Source: Alloalcanivorax dieselolei B5 (GTDB lineage Bacteria > Pseudomonadota > Gammaproteobacteria > Pseudomonadales > Alcanivoracaceae). Taken from it: 64,000 nucleotides of DNA. The DNA lies in contig NC_018691.1 of NCBI RefSeq assembly GCF_000300005.1, positions 4,483,001 through 4,547,000 on the forward strand. The letters run 5' to 3'. Under the pieces are notes generated by a model that ran no database searches, was not told the DNA's origin, and was given only the letters and a program-made list of their open reading frames with translations. Each line of letters begins with the position of its first letter. Within the stretch, counting starts at the first letter, position 1. The translations under genes were made by a program, and so were the position numbers. This document shows, one piece after another, positions 1 through 8,840 of the stretch.

Positions 1-338
1 TTCCAGCCGGTACGGAAAAACGAATGAAACGCCAGATCATTATCGCTGGCGGCCTGGCGAATATAGCCTTCGTCGAACAGCTTCATGGCCTCGTCGCGGA
101 AGACTTGCCAGTTGTCGCGCAGCAAATCCAGGTCGGGGAAGGCGGAACAGTCCAGTAACGGCGTGTTTTCCACTTCGCTGGTGGCGTACACGAAGCAGTT
201 ATAGGGCCCCATGATGGTGGAATGATCCAACAACTGGCGGCTGAAGGAATGCCGGATCCGACCGCGAAAATGCACATAGGTCCCGCACACGATGAAGGTG
301 TACAACACCAGCATCTTTCCTGACCATAACCATGCCAC
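1..338 (-). CDS. lpxO: LpxO-type lipid A / aspartyl-asparaginyl beta-hydroxylase (partial, 3' end outside window)
   Basis: This is the N-terminal 112 residues of an Fe(II)/2-oxoglutarate hydroxylase of the LpxO type, which 2-hydroxylates a secondary acyl chain of lipid A at the inner membrane. The sequence shows a short N-terminal hydrophobic anchor, then the family blocks [20 protein letters not shown] and, further on, [14 protein letters not shown] and [14 protein letters not shown]. The catalytic HxD and distal His lie beyond base 1. I chose the GTG at 338 because GGAGG stands 7 bases upstream; an in-frame ATG at 314 would cut into the hydrophobic anchor. The gene is divergent from ubiD. 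LpxO versus another member of the aspartyl-hydroxylase family cannot be settled on this fragment, but the spacing and words fit LpxO well. Confidence 0.8.
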   Translation of the reverse strand, partial: MAWLWSGKMLVLYTFIVCGTYVHFRGRIRHSFSRQLLDHSTIMGPYNCFVYATSEVENTPLLDCSAFPDLDLLRDNWQVFRDEAMKLFDEGYIRQAASDNDLAFHSFFRTGW

Positions 339-363
339 GAGTCATCCTCCCCTGGGCTGAGCG

Positions 364-386
364 GTGTACAAAGCGGTATTGTACAC
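364..386. promoter_or_regulatory. Perfect inverted repeat between lpxO and ubiD, operator-like
   Basis: GTGTACAA and TTGTACAC form perfect 8-base arms around a 7-base spacer. The site lies in the roughly 110-base gap between two divergent genes, where a dimeric repressor would be expected to bind. I do not recognise the regulator. The size and symmetry fit a TetR-, LysR- or GntR-class site, but this is inference. Confidence 0.4.
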
Positions 387-446
387 CCGGACTGTGGCAA
401 CATAGTGTTAACATTTTTTCATCTTGACCGGGAAAGTAAATCGCCC

Positions 447-1913
447 ATGAAATACCGCGATCTGCGCGACTTCATTCAGCAACTGGAACAGCAAGGCGAA
501 TTGAAACGGATCCAAGCCGCCGTGGATCCGCGCCTGGAAATGACGGAAATCTGCGACCGTACCCTCAAGGCCGGCGGCCCGGCGTTGTTGTTCGAAAACC
601 CCAAAGGCTTTTCCATTCCGGTTTTGGGCAATCTGTTTGGCACCGAGCGCCGGGTGGCACTGGGTATGGGCCGGGATTCCATCGATGAACTGAGAGAATT
701 GGGAGAGTTGCTGGCGTTTCTCAAGGAGCCGGAGCCGCCCAAGGGATTCCGTGACGCCTGGAGCAAACTGCCGATTTTCCGCAAGGTCCTGAGCATGGGA
801 CCGAAGCTGCTGAGCAGCGCGCCCTGCCAGGAACAGGTACTCGAAGGCGGCGACGTGGACCTGTTCCAACTGCCGATCCAGACCTGCTGGCCGGAAGACG
901 CCGGCCCCCTGGTGACCTGGCCGCTGGTGATTACCCGTGGCCCCAACAAGGAGCGTCAGAATCTGGGGATTTACCGCCAGCAACTGATCGGCCGCAATAA
1001 ACTGATCATGCGCTGGCTGAGCCACCGCGGCGGCGCCCTGGATTTCCAGGAATGGCGTCAGGCCCATCCCGGTGAGCCGTTCCCGGTGGCAGTGGCGTTG
1101 GGCGCCGATCCGGCCACCATTCTCGGCGCGGTGACGCCGGTACCGGATACCCTCAGCGAATACGCTTTCGCCGGGTTGTTGCGTGGCGGCAAAACCGAAC
1201 TGATCAAGGCCATCGGCTCTGACCTGCAGGTTCCCGCCAGCGCCGAGTTCGTGCTGGAAGGGCATATTTATCCCAACGAGTACGCCGACGAGGGCCCCTT
1301 CGGCGACCATACCGGCTATTACAATGAAGTGGAGCGTTTCCCGGTCTTCACGGTGGAGCGCATCACCCACCGCCGCGACCCGATCTACCACAGCACCTAC
1401 ACCGGCCGTCCCCCGGATGAGCCTGCGGTGCTGGGTCTGGCGATGAACGAGATCTTCGTGCCGATCCTGAAAAAGCAGTTCCCGGAAATCGAGGATTTCT
1501 ACCTGCCGCCGGAGGGCTGCTCCTACCGCATGGCGGTGGTGACCATGAAGAAGCAATACCCCGGCCATGCCAAAAGGGTAATGATGGGGGTGTGGTCGTT
1601 CCTGCGGCAGTTCATGTACACCAAATTCGTCATTGTCTGCGACGACGACGTCAACGCCCGCGACTGGAAGGACGTGATCTGGGCCATTACCACCCGCATG
1701 GACCCCCGGCGCGACACCGTGCTGGTGGACAATACCCCCATCGATTATCTGGATTTCGCCTCCCCAGTGGCGGGGCTGGGCTCGAAGATGGGGTTGGACG
1801 CCACCAGCAAATGGCCCGGCGAGACCGACAGGGAATGGGGCCGTGCCATTACCATGAGCGAAACCGTGAAGATGCGGGTGGATGAGATCTGGGACAGCCT
1901 CGGCATCGACTAG
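447..1913 (+). CDS. ubiD: 4-hydroxy-3-polyprenylbenzoate decarboxylase UbiD
   Basis: UbiD removes the carboxyl group from 3-polyprenyl-4-hydroxybenzoate in ubiquinone synthesis. It uses a prenylated FMN made by UbiX and a divalent metal. The 488 residues match the usual length of about 490. Recognisable blocks are [20 protein letters not shown] (around 172-191, cofactor and metal region) and [20 protein letters not shown] (around 276-295, holding the conserved acidic residues of the active site), with an intact C-terminal half. The reading frame is open upstream to a GTG at 405, but the family N-terminus [10 protein letters not shown] begins at the ATG at 447, so I used that. No ubiX is in the window. 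The neighbour upstream is divergent lpxO; an SDR follows 44 bases downstream. Confidence 0.95.
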   Translation: MKYRDLRDFIQQLEQQGELKRIQAAVDPRLEMTEICDRTLKAGGPALLFENPKGFSIPVLGNLFGTERRVALGMGRDSIDELRELGELLAFLKEPEPPKGFRDAWSKLPIFRKVLSMGPKLLSSAPCQEQVLEGGDVDLFQLPIQTCWPEDAGPLVTWPLVITRGPNKERQNLGIYRQQLIGRNKLIMRWLSHRGGALDFQEWRQAHPGEPFPVAVALGADPATILGAVTPVPDTLSEYAFAGLLRGGKTELIKAIGSDLQVPASAEFVLEGHIYPNEYADEGPFGDHTGYYNEVERFPVFTVERITHRRDPIYHSTYTGRPPDEPAVLGLAMNEIFVPILKKQFPEIEDFYLPPEGCSYRMAVVTMKKQYPGHAKRVMMGVWSFLRQFMYTKFVIVCDDDVNARDWKDVIWAITTRMDPRRDTVLVDNTPIDYLDFASPVAGLGSKMGLDATSKWPGETDREWGRAITMSETVKMRVDEIWDSLGID

Positions 1914-1957
1914 CCGGCGGGCTGTGCCACAAACCGCCCGGTACCGACGAGGACGCG

Positions 1958-2884
1958 ATGATGAGCTGGAGCCCGCAAGACATTCCGGACCAACAATCCC
2001 GCACCGCCGTGGTGACCGGCGCCAACAGCGGTATCGGCTTCGAGACCGCCCTGGCACTGGCCGACAAGGGCGCCCGGGTGGTTCTGGCGTGCCGCGACCT
2101 GGCCAAGGCGGAGGCCGCCCGGGAACGCATCCATGAAAAGACCGGCGGGCGCGGCGAAATACAGATCGTGGAACTGGATCTGGCCAGCCTGAACAGCGTG
2201 CGACGCGCCGCAGATACGCTGCGCGAGCGCTATCCACGGCTGGATTTGCTGATCAACAATGCCGGTGTCATGTGGCTGCGCCAAGGCCGTACCGAGGATG
2301 GCTTCGAGCGCCAGTTCGGCGTCAATCACCTCGGCCACTTCGCCTTGACCGGTCTGCTGTTGCCGGCGCTGCGCGACGTGCCGGATTCCCGCATCGTCAC
2401 TGTCAGCAGCCTGGCCCACAAAGCCGGCCGGCTGCATCTGGATAACCTGCAACTGGAGGGCCGCTATGGCCGGCAGCGAGCTTATGCTCAAGCCAAGCTG
2501 GCCAATCTGTTGTTCTCCCTGGAACTGGAAAGACGACTGCGCGCGGCGGAGGCCTCGACGCTCTCCCTGGCCTGCCACCCGGGCTTCGCCAATACCAATC
2601 TGGCGGAATCCGGTGTTGCCCGGGAAAGCCCGTTCGGGGTGGGCTATATCGCCCGCTGGCTGTGGCCCTTCTTCACCCAGAACGCCGCCCGCGGCGCCGC
2701 GCCCACCCTCTATGCCGCCACTAGCCCGCAGGTGCAGGGCGGCGGTTATTACGGCCCCGCCTACCTTAAGGAAGCGGTGGGCCCGCCGACGCTGGTGCAC
2801 CCCAGCCGCCGCGCCCGTGACGCCGACGACGCGGCGCGCCTGTGGGAGCAATCCGAAGCGCTTACCGGCGTCCACTATCCCTGA
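1958..2884 (+). CDS. Short-chain dehydrogenase/reductase, retinol-dehydrogenase-like
   Basis: This is an NAD(P)-dependent oxidoreductase of the SDR superfamily, closest in style to the retinol dehydrogenase/WW-domain oxidoreductase group (308 residues). The nucleotide-binding motif TGANSGIG is near residue 20, LINNAGVMW near 100, and the catalytic pair lies in YAQAKLANLL near 175. The later HPGF block is typical of this subgroup. Start: tandem ATGs at 1958 and 1961 follow GAGGA. The gene begins 44 bases after ubiD and may be cotranscribed with it. The substrate is unknown; lipidic alcohols or aldehydes are usual for the subgroup. Confidence 0.85.
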   Translation: MMSWSPQDIPDQQSRTAVVTGANSGIGFETALALADKGARVVLACRDLAKAEAARERIHEKTGGRGEIQIVELDLASLNSVRRAADTLRERYPRLDLLINNAGVMWLRQGRTEDGFERQFGVNHLGHFALTGLLLPALRDVPDSRIVTVSSLAHKAGRLHLDNLQLEGRYGRQRAYAQAKLANLLFSLELERRLRAAEASTLSLACHPGFANTNLAESGVARESPFGVGYIARWLWPFFTQNAARGAAPTLYAATSPQVQGGGYYGPAYLKEAVGPPTLVHPSRRARDADDAARLWEQSEALTGVHYP

Positions 2885-2970
2885 TCACCCCGCCACGATC
2901 TCCTGTTACTGGCTTCCTTTTTTCTTTTTGTGGTACGTTGGTGCCATAAAAAGAAAATCAAGGATCCAAC

Positions 2971-4344
2971 ATGTTGCCAACACTGCCGCGGCGCGCCCTG
3001 CTGAAGGCCTTGCTCGTCACCACCGGCGCCGCCATCCTGCCGTTATCCGCCCGCGGCCGCGCCGGACAGCCCCCATCCTGGAACAACTGGTCCGGCAACC
3101 AGAGCGTCACGCCAAAGCAACTTCTCTATCCCGCCGCCGAAAATCAGCTGGCCGATCTGTTGCGCCAAAGCAGCGGCACCGTGCGAGCGTTCGGCGGCAG
3201 CCACTCCTTCAGCCCCATTGTTCCCACCGATGACACCCTGCTGTCCCTGGAAGCCCTTAACGGCCTGCGCGGTCAGGACGACAGCGGCAATCTGACCTTC
3301 GGCGCCGGCACCCGGCTGGGCGCGGCGTCCGCCCAGGCCTGGCAGGTCGGCCACAGCCTCCGCAACGAGCCGGATATCAACCTGCAGTCCCTGGCTGGCG
3401 CCATCGCCACCGGCACCCACGGCACCGGCATCACTCTGCCCTGCCTCAGCGCCCAGGTAGGAGCACTGAGGGTCGTGCGCCCGGATGGCGAAGCGGTGTC
3501 CCTGACCACCGGTGACGGCGACGCTTTTCAGGCCGCCTGCTGCGGTCTCGGCGCCCTCGGGGTGATGACCCAGGTGACGTTGCGCGGCGACCCGGCCTAC
3601 CGTCTGCGAGAACACACCTGGACCCTGCCACTGGACGACGCCATCGACTTCGTCGGCGCCAACCGGGACCGCTATCGCAATATTGAGTTTTTCGCCTTTC
3701 CGCTCGGTCGCACCGCCATCGTCAAAACCATGGAGCTGACCGATCAGGAAGACCAGCCGCTGATCCAGGACGACAGCAATGACTTGCTGGAAATGGTCTG
3801 TGAACTGAGCCTGCGCGCCCCCTGGCTTACCAGCACCCTGCAGAAGCTGGTGACGCTGTTCGTCAGCGACGAAGTCCGTCAAGGACCGGCCCATCAAATC
3901 TACGCCAACCGTCGCACCGTCCGCTTCAACGAAATGGAATACACGGTGCCCGCCGATGATGGCCTGGACTGCCTGCGCGAGGTCTGTGAGCGGATCCGCG
4001 ATCAGGACATCAACGTGTTCTTTCCGATCGAATACCGCTACACCGCCGCCGACGACACCCTGCTGTCCATGTTCAGCGAACGCGCCGGCGCCAGTATTTC
4101 CGTGCACCAATACTACAAACAGGACTACCGGCCGCTGTTCGACGCGGTGGAGCCGATCTTTCAGCGCTTCGCAGGACGGCCCCACTGGGGCAAGTTGCAC
4201 AGCCTCGACGCGACCCGCCTGCGCCCCCTTTATCCGCGCTTCGACGATTTCCTGGCGTTGCGTCGTGAGTTCGACCCCGAAGGCAGGATGCTCAATCCTT
4301 ATCTGCGCCGGGTATTGGGCATTGAAACCGGGGGCCGCCGATGA
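2971..4344 (+). CDS. FAD-linked oxidase of the sugar-lactone / alditol oxidase type with Tat-like leader
   Basis: This 457-residue flavoprotein of the VAO/PCMH fold resembles D-arabinono-1,4-lactone and L-gulono-1,4-lactone oxidases, which oxidise aldonolactones or polyols with oxygen or another acceptor. The FAD-binding part shows VRAFGGSHSFSP near 70 and ATGTHGTG near 150. The C-terminal part ends with the ALO-domain signature PHWGKLHSL. The N-terminus PRRALLKALLVTTGAAIL is a plausible twin-arginine leader, so periplasmic location is likely. AGGA precedes the ATG by 6 bases. The stop codon overlaps the next gene's ATG (ATGA), so the two are probably translated together. The real substrate cannot be deduced. 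Confidence 0.85.
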   Translation: MLPTLPRRALLKALLVTTGAAILPLSARGRAGQPPSWNNWSGNQSVTPKQLLYPAAENQLADLLRQSSGTVRAFGGSHSFSPIVPTDDTLLSLEALNGLRGQDDSGNLTFGAGTRLGAASAQAWQVGHSLRNEPDINLQSLAGAIATGTHGTGITLPCLSAQVGALRVVRPDGEAVSLTTGDGDAFQAACCGLGALGVMTQVTLRGDPAYRLREHTWTLPLDDAIDFVGANRDRYRNIEFFAFPLGRTAIVKTMELTDQEDQPLIQDDSNDLLEMVCELSLRAPWLTSTLQKLVTLFVSDEVRQGPAHQIYANRRTVRFNEMEYTVPADDGLDCLREVCERIRDQDINVFFPIEYRYTAADDTLLSMFSERAGASISVHQYYKQDYRPLFDAVEPIFQRFAGRPHWGKLHSLDATRLRPLYPRFDDFLALRREFDPEGRMLNPYLRRVLGIETGGRR

Positions 4345-5654
4345 AACGACGTCATTTTCTGCTGGCCCTGGCCGGCGGCGCGGCGCTGGCCTGGTGGCTC
4401 AAGCCCGGTGATCAGGGCCACCCCCATGCGCCCTACTTTCAGACGCTCAACGATACCCTGCGCGAAGGCCCGGGGCGGCCGCTGCTGTTGATTGACCAGG
4501 AACGGCTGGCCGCCAACTGCGCGCAGCTGGTGGCCGGACTACCGGCGGGCCGTCACTACCGCATCGTCGCCAAGTCCCTGCCCAGCGTGCCGCTGGTGCG
4601 CCAGGTGATGGCTCTGACCCACACCCGGCGGGTCATGGTCTTTCACCAGCCCTTCATCAATGCCATGGCGACGGCGGAGCCGGACTGCGATCTGCTGCTG
4701 GGCAAGCCAATGCCCGTGAGCGCCGCCGCGCTGTTTTACCAGGCGTTGCCCGCAAACGGCTTTGATCCGGACCGGCAACTGCAATGGCTGATCGACGGTA
4801 GCGAGCGCCTCCAACAGTACCTCGCCCTGGCCCGGCGCCTGAACCGGCGGCTGCTGATCAATGTGGAAATCGACGTGGGGCTGCATCGTGGCGGCCTCAC
4901 CGGAGCCGAACAACTGGACGAGTTGCTGGCGTTGATCCACGCCCATCCCGAACACCTGGCCTTCAGCGGCTTCATGGGTTACGACGCTCAGGTGGGCAAA
5001 CTGCCCGGCTGGATCGAGGACCGCGACACCAGTTTGCGCAAATCCCAGGACCGCTATCGTGCTTTCATCGAGCGTCTGTATCAGTTGGAACCGGCCTACC
5101 GGGAACAAGCGCTGACCTTCAACGGCGCCGGCAGCCCGACGCTGCGTCTGCATGGTGACGACACGCCCCTCAATGAACTGGCCGCCGGCTCCTGTCTGCT
5201 CAAGCCCACCGACTTCGACCTGGATACCCTGACGGATTTCCAGCCCGCCGCCTTCATCGCCGCTCCGGTTCTGAAACGGCTACCAGGGCTGCATCTGCCG
5301 GGACCGCTGCCCCTCGGCGAAATCTGGTCCTGGTGGGACCCGAACCGTCGCCAAACCTATTTCATCTACGGCGGCGCCTGGAAAGCCGAGCCCGCCTCCC
5401 CGCCAGGCATCCGCGCCAATCCGGTGTATGGCATCAGCACCAATCAGATGATGTTCAACGGCGCGCCCGCCACCGCCCTGCGCGAGGACGACCAGATCTT
5501 TTTCCGTCCTACCCAGAGCGAGTTCGTATTGCTGCAATTCGGTGACCTGGCGGTTATCGAACAAGGCCGGGTACACGCCTGGTGGCCGCCCTTCCCGCAA
5601 CAGCCGGAAACCGCCCCGGTTGCGGCAAGGACGGGCGCGGCAGACGCCACGTAA
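4341..5654 (+). CDS. Fold-III PLP enzyme, alanine-racemase-N / DSD1-like, with Tat-like leader
   Basis: The protein (437 residues) has an alanine racemase N-terminal-type TIM barrel followed by a D-serine-dehydratase-like C-terminal domain, as in D-threonine aldolase and D-serine dehydratase relatives. RIVAKSLPSVPLVRQV near residue 75 carries the expected PLP lysine. INVEIDVGLHRGG and FSGFMGYDAQVGK are barrel strands. The N-terminus KRRHFLLALAGGAALAWWL is a twin-arginine-like leader without a clear AxA cleavage site, so it may stay membrane-anchored. It overlaps the upstream FAD oxidase by 4 bases. Its last 101 bases are antisense to the downstream TPR gene. The reaction is unknown; aldolase, dehydratase or racemase activity are all possible. 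Confidence 0.8.
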   Translation: MKRRHFLLALAGGAALAWWLKPGDQGHPHAPYFQTLNDTLREGPGRPLLLIDQERLAANCAQLVAGLPAGRHYRIVAKSLPSVPLVRQVMALTHTRRVMVFHQPFINAMATAEPDCDLLLGKPMPVSAAALFYQALPANGFDPDRQLQWLIDGSERLQQYLALARRLNRRLLINVEIDVGLHRGGLTGAEQLDELLALIHAHPEHLAFSGFMGYDAQVGKLPGWIEDRDTSLRKSQDRYRAFIERLYQLEPAYREQALTFNGAGSPTLRLHGDDTPLNELAAGSCLLKPTDFDLDTLTDFQPAAFIAAPVLKRLPGLHLPGPLPLGEIWSWWDPNRRQTYFIYGGAWKAEPASPPGIRANPVYGISTNQMMFNGAPATALREDDQIFFRPTQSEFVLLQFGDLAVIEQGRVHAWWPPFPQQPETAPVAARTGAADAT

Positions 5655-6000
5655 GCGCGGCGGGCAGCAGCTGATCGGCCGGCATTTGATTGGCCTTCAT
5701 CTGGTCCGCATAGTCCATCAGCAACCGTCCTCTGAGCGGCGCCCCCAATTGGCACCAGGTCACGCCCAGATTGAACACGGTGTTGGCATCATCCCGGTTC
5801 CATACCAACGCGCGTTGGAAGCGGCACAGAGCGCGGGGCCAGTCCCCGCACCGTGCCCAATAGATGCCCTCGATACTGCACAGGGCCGCGTTTTCCGGGT
5901 AACGCTGCCGCAACCCTTGCAGCTCTTCCTCGGCCTGTTGCCAGACCCCGCCATCGATCAGGCCGCGCAGGCGCAGCGCGTGTTCGCAGCGCACGCTCAT
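5554..6000 (-). CDS. Small TPR-repeat protein downstream of creD
   Basis: The product is 148 residues. Residues about 5-90 form two to three tetratricopeptide-like helical pairs (AEEELQGLRQRYPENAAL, then WPRALCRFQRALVWNRDDA and VFNLGVTWCQLG), so it probably mediates protein contacts. No signal peptide is visible and it should be cytoplasmic. The ATG overlaps the creD stop in an ATGA, so the gene is the last cistron of the cre operon. The proline/arginine-rich tail after about residue 110 runs antisense to the end of the PLP-enzyme gene. That tail may be unstructured. Function unknown. Confidence 0.65.
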   Translation of the reverse strand: MSVRCEHALRLRGLIDGGVWQQAEEELQGLRQRYPENAALCSIEGIYWARCGDWPRALCRFQRALVWNRDDANTVFNLGVTWCQLGAPLRGRLLMDYADQMKANQMPADQLLPAALTWRLPRPSLPQPGRFPAVAGRAATRRVPGLVR

Positions 6001-7346
6001 GAGGACGCCCCTCCCCGTTGAGCCAGCCCATGCCAATCGACCCGGCGAGTCAGAATCATCACCGCCGCCAGCGCCGCGAACAGCAACAACGAGCCCATCA
6101 GCAACGCGTAGTCCTCGGCCAGCAGGATGGCGAACAACAACCCCAGCACGATCAACTGCGCCGAAGCGAATCCCCAACCCGCCAGTTTCGACTTCAACAC
6201 CGCGCTCAGGTACACCCCGATCAACCCAACGCAGGCCACCGCGCCCGATACATAGGCCCAGACAAAGTCCACGTGCTCGCCCAGTGCCACCAGCAGCAGG
6301 TAAAACATCGCCAGCGCCAGTCCCACCAGCAAATACTGCATCGGGTGCATGGCCACCCGGCGCATCACCTCGAACAGGAAGAAGGCGGCGAACGTCAGCC
6401 CGACGATCAGAAAGCTGTACTTCAAGGCCCGCTCACTGGAAAGCAGACCGGTGACCGGCTGCACCAGATCGACGCGCAAGAACTGGCTGTCATTCCTACA
6501 ACGCCCGTCGCTTTGCAGGCAGTCGATGGCGCTGGAAGCCGCCAGGCTGTTGGTCTGCCAGCGACCGATGAAACCGTCCTCGCTGACCTCCCGTTCCGCC
6601 GGCAGCATCAGTCCGGAGAAGCTCGGATGCGGCCAGTCACCACGCAGGGTCATGCGGGTTTCCTTGGCCATCGGCAACGCCGCCAGGCTGGTGCTGCCGT
6701 TCAGGTTCAAACGCAAACGGACCGTGAAGGGGCCGGACAGATCCTCCGGCAAAGGCGCCGCCACCACACCGCCGCCCTGCAGAACGGAGGGCATCGACGC
6801 TGGCTCCACCAACGGCAACGTACGCTCGCCGATACGCAACACCGGCCGCTCCACCAGGCCGCGCAGGTCGCCAACCCGGAACACCAGCAGCGGCGTGCCG
6901 GACGACACTATGGACGCATCCGCTTTGGCGGCCTGCAGCCATTCCGCCGGGAAATGCGCCTCCAGTTCAATCACGCTTTGATACACCGGTGTACCGTAAA
7001 TGCCACGGTACAGCATGCGGCTTTGCAGATTACCTTCGATGTCCAGGGTATTCGGCAGATAACGATCCAGGTCACGGCGCAGCTTGCGGCGCGGGCTCGC
7101 CGCTTCTTCCTCGGTGGCATCGCGGGTGCTCTCCGTCGCCCAGTACTCGCGCACGCGCGGCACCATCAGCAGCGGCCCGGACAACGTCTGTTCCTTGGCG
7201 AATTGGTTGCTGATTTCGTGGCTCACCAGCAGTGCGCGGTTCTGGCGCTCATCGATCTTTATCTGAATCATCAACAGCGGACCGACCAACACCAGCATCA
7301 GGCCGCAAATCATCAGGATTTTCTTCAGTGGACTGTAAGAAGCCAT
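5997..7346 (-). CDS. creD: Inner membrane protein CreD
   Basis: CreD is the classic target of the CreBC two-component system and is linked to envelope integrity and beta-lactam response. This 449-residue protein begins with one membrane helix (about 10-27). A large periplasmic domain follows, with the family words IKIDERQNRALLVSHEIS and LSGPLLMVPRVREYW. It ends with about five membrane helices (about 310-440). GGGGAG lies 7 bases before the ATG. It is separated from creC by 78 bases that contain a candidate CreB-type repeat, so it may have its own promoter as well as read-through. Confidence 0.9.
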   Translation of the reverse strand: MASYSPLKKILMICGLMLVLVGPLLMIQIKIDERQNRALLVSHEISNQFAKEQTLSGPLLMVPRVREYWATESTRDATEEEAASPRRKLRRDLDRYLPNTLDIEGNLQSRMLYRGIYGTPVYQSVIELEAHFPAEWLQAAKADASIVSSGTPLLVFRVGDLRGLVERPVLRIGERTLPLVEPASMPSVLQGGGVVAAPLPEDLSGPFTVRLRLNLNGSTSLAALPMAKETRMTLRGDWPHPSFSGLMLPAEREVSEDGFIGRWQTNSLAASSAIDCLQSDGRCRNDSQFLRVDLVQPVTGLLSSERALKYSFLIVGLTFAAFFLFEVMRRVAMHPMQYLLVGLALAMFYLLLVALGEHVDFVWAYVSGAVACVGLIGVYLSAVLKSKLAGWGFASAQLIVLGLLFAILLAEDYALLMGSLLLFAALAAVMILTRRVDWHGLAQRGGASS

Positions 7347-7388
7347 GGGTCACTCCCCTCTTTGGAGTGCCCAGCTTGCCCGCGCTGT

Positions 7389-7415
7389 TTGAGAGGAGTG
7401 TGGGGGTTTTGTGAG
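7389..7415 (-). promoter_or_regulatory. Candidate CreB-binding repeats upstream of creD
   Basis: Read on the minus strand, three 5-base words recur every 11 bases: CTCAC, CCCAC and CTCAA, each separated by 6 bases, about 43 bases upstream of the creD ATG. The known CreB (BlrA) tag is two TTCAC words 6 bases apart. The period matches; the words match only 4/5, 3/5 and 3/5. The position fits regulation of creD by CreB, but the word match is weak. Confidence 0.35.
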
Positions 7416-7424
7416 GATGGGACG

Positions 7425-8840
7425 CTACCCCAGGCACAACCGCACCCGTACGCCCAGATCCAGGTTTTCCACCCGCAACCAGCCGCCATGCAGCTCACCG
7501 ATTTCCTCCACCATGGCCAGTCCGAGCCCGGAGCTTTTTTCCTCTCCCGGCGCCGGCAGAGAGTAAAATCGCTCGGTGACCCGGGCCAGCGCGTAGTCCG
7601 GAATACATGGCCCCCGGTTGCTGACGTCGATGCCCTGCTGGCCCCCTTCCCGCCAACCGTCGACGTCGATGGTGGAACCCGGTTCGGCGAACCGCAGGGC
7701 ATTGTCCAGCAGATTGAACAGGGCCAGACGGGTAGTATCCGGTTCCACCCGCAATACCGGTTCGCCACTCAACGCCACACTCAGCCGTTTCTCATCCAGC
7801 AGCACCTGGCGGCTGAGCTGCCACTCCGCCAGCAACGCCGCCAACCGCTGCGGTTCCCGGGGCGGCAGACTCTCCAGTTTTTCCAGCCGCGCCAGCGCCA
7901 GCATGCGATCCAGCAGATCGCTGAGCCGCTGGCTCTCGTGCACCACATTACCGGTCAGTCGGCTCAGGGCGGGCTCGCTCACCTCCTCGGCCAGAATCTC
8001 CCCGGCCCCCCGGATGGCCGCCAGCGGACTCTTCATTTCGTGGGTCAGCATGGTGATGTGATTTTCCAGCCGCGCCCGTTCCTCCAGACGGCGGCGCATG
8101 GCGGTGACGGCATCGGCCAGTTCGCGGATCTCATCATGAACGCGGAAGCGCGGCGGCGACGGCCTGCGCCCATCGGCCACCGCCAGGGCATAGCCGCGCA
8201 GCCGTCCGACCCGGTGGCTGATCCACCAGGCCAGACCGATGCCCAGCAACAGACAGGCGACCAGCGCCTGCCAGCCGTAGCGGATCAGGCGCTGTTCCGC
8301 CTGTTCGATGAACGGTTCGATGGCGGCCCCCGGCTTGCCCAGGGTCACCACGCCAATCAGCGTGCCCTGGTGGCGCACCGGCGCCGCCACGTACAACACC
8401 GAGGACGCCGGGTCATTGGGGTCGGTGCGGGTGGTGCGGGCGCCGTATTTGCCCTGCAAGGTCAGGTGCACATCGTTCCAGCGGGAAAAATCCTTGCCTT
8501 CGTTCTCGCCGCGCGAATCGAACAAAACGATGCCATCGGCACTGGTGATGTAGATGTGGGTATCGATGCGATTCTTGCTCAATCCCCAGATGTTGGCGCC
8601 CGGCAGCCGCTGGGCGTAACGCCTCAGTGCCGAGCGCAGTGCCGGGGTGACCACCAACTCGTCTCCCCGGGTGTCCATGGCGATCACCTCCGCCAGCAGA
8701 TTGGCGGCATCCACCAGGGTTTCCTCCGCCGACTGGCGCACCAGCGGCTGGGCCTCATCCAGCACCAGGTCCATGGTGAACCAGCTCACCAGCCCCATGA
8801 TCAGGAAGAAGATCAGCAGGAACTGACCGCTGAGTTTCAT
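7425..8840 (-). CDS. creC: Sensor histidine kinase CreC
   Basis: This membrane histidine kinase (471 residues) pairs with CreB. Helix 1 is at about 8-26. A periplasmic sensor region follows, with AEETLVDAANLLAEVIA typical of CreC. Helix 2 is at about 189-207, then a HAMP-like linker. The dimerisation box THEMKSPLAAIRGAGEIL has the phospho-accepting His267. The ATPase part shows NLLDNALRFAEPGS (N box) and SSGLGLAMV (G2 box). Its ATG overlaps the creB stop by 4 bases. All catalytic motifs are intact. Confidence 0.9.
   Translation of the reverse strand: MKLSGQFLLIFFLIMGLVSWFTMDLVLDEAQPLVRQSAEETLVDAANLLAEVIAMDTRGDELVVTPALRSALRRYAQRLPGANIWGLSKNRIDTHIYITSADGIVLFDSRGENEGKDFSRWNDVHLTLQGKYGARTTRTDPNDPASSVLYVAAPVRHQGTLIGVVTLGKPGAAIEPFIEQAEQRLIRYGWQALVACLLLGIGLAWWISHRVGRLRGYALAVADGRRPSPPRFRVHDEIRELADAVTAMRRRLEERARLENHITMLTHEMKSPLAAIRGAGEILAEEVSEPALSRLTGNVVHESQRLSDLLDRMLALARLEKLESLPPREPQRLAALLAEWQLSRQVLLDEKRLSVALSGEPVLRVEPDTTRLALFNLLDNALRFAEPGSTIDVDGWREGGQQGIDVSNRGPCIPDYALARVTERFYSLPAPGEEKSSGLGLAMVEEIGELHGGWLRVENLDLGVRVRLCLG

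Noticed and set aside
408-2237. Long minus-strand frame opposite ubiD and the SDR gene
   Set aside because: It mirrors two well-supported genes, has biased shadow composition and shows no domain.
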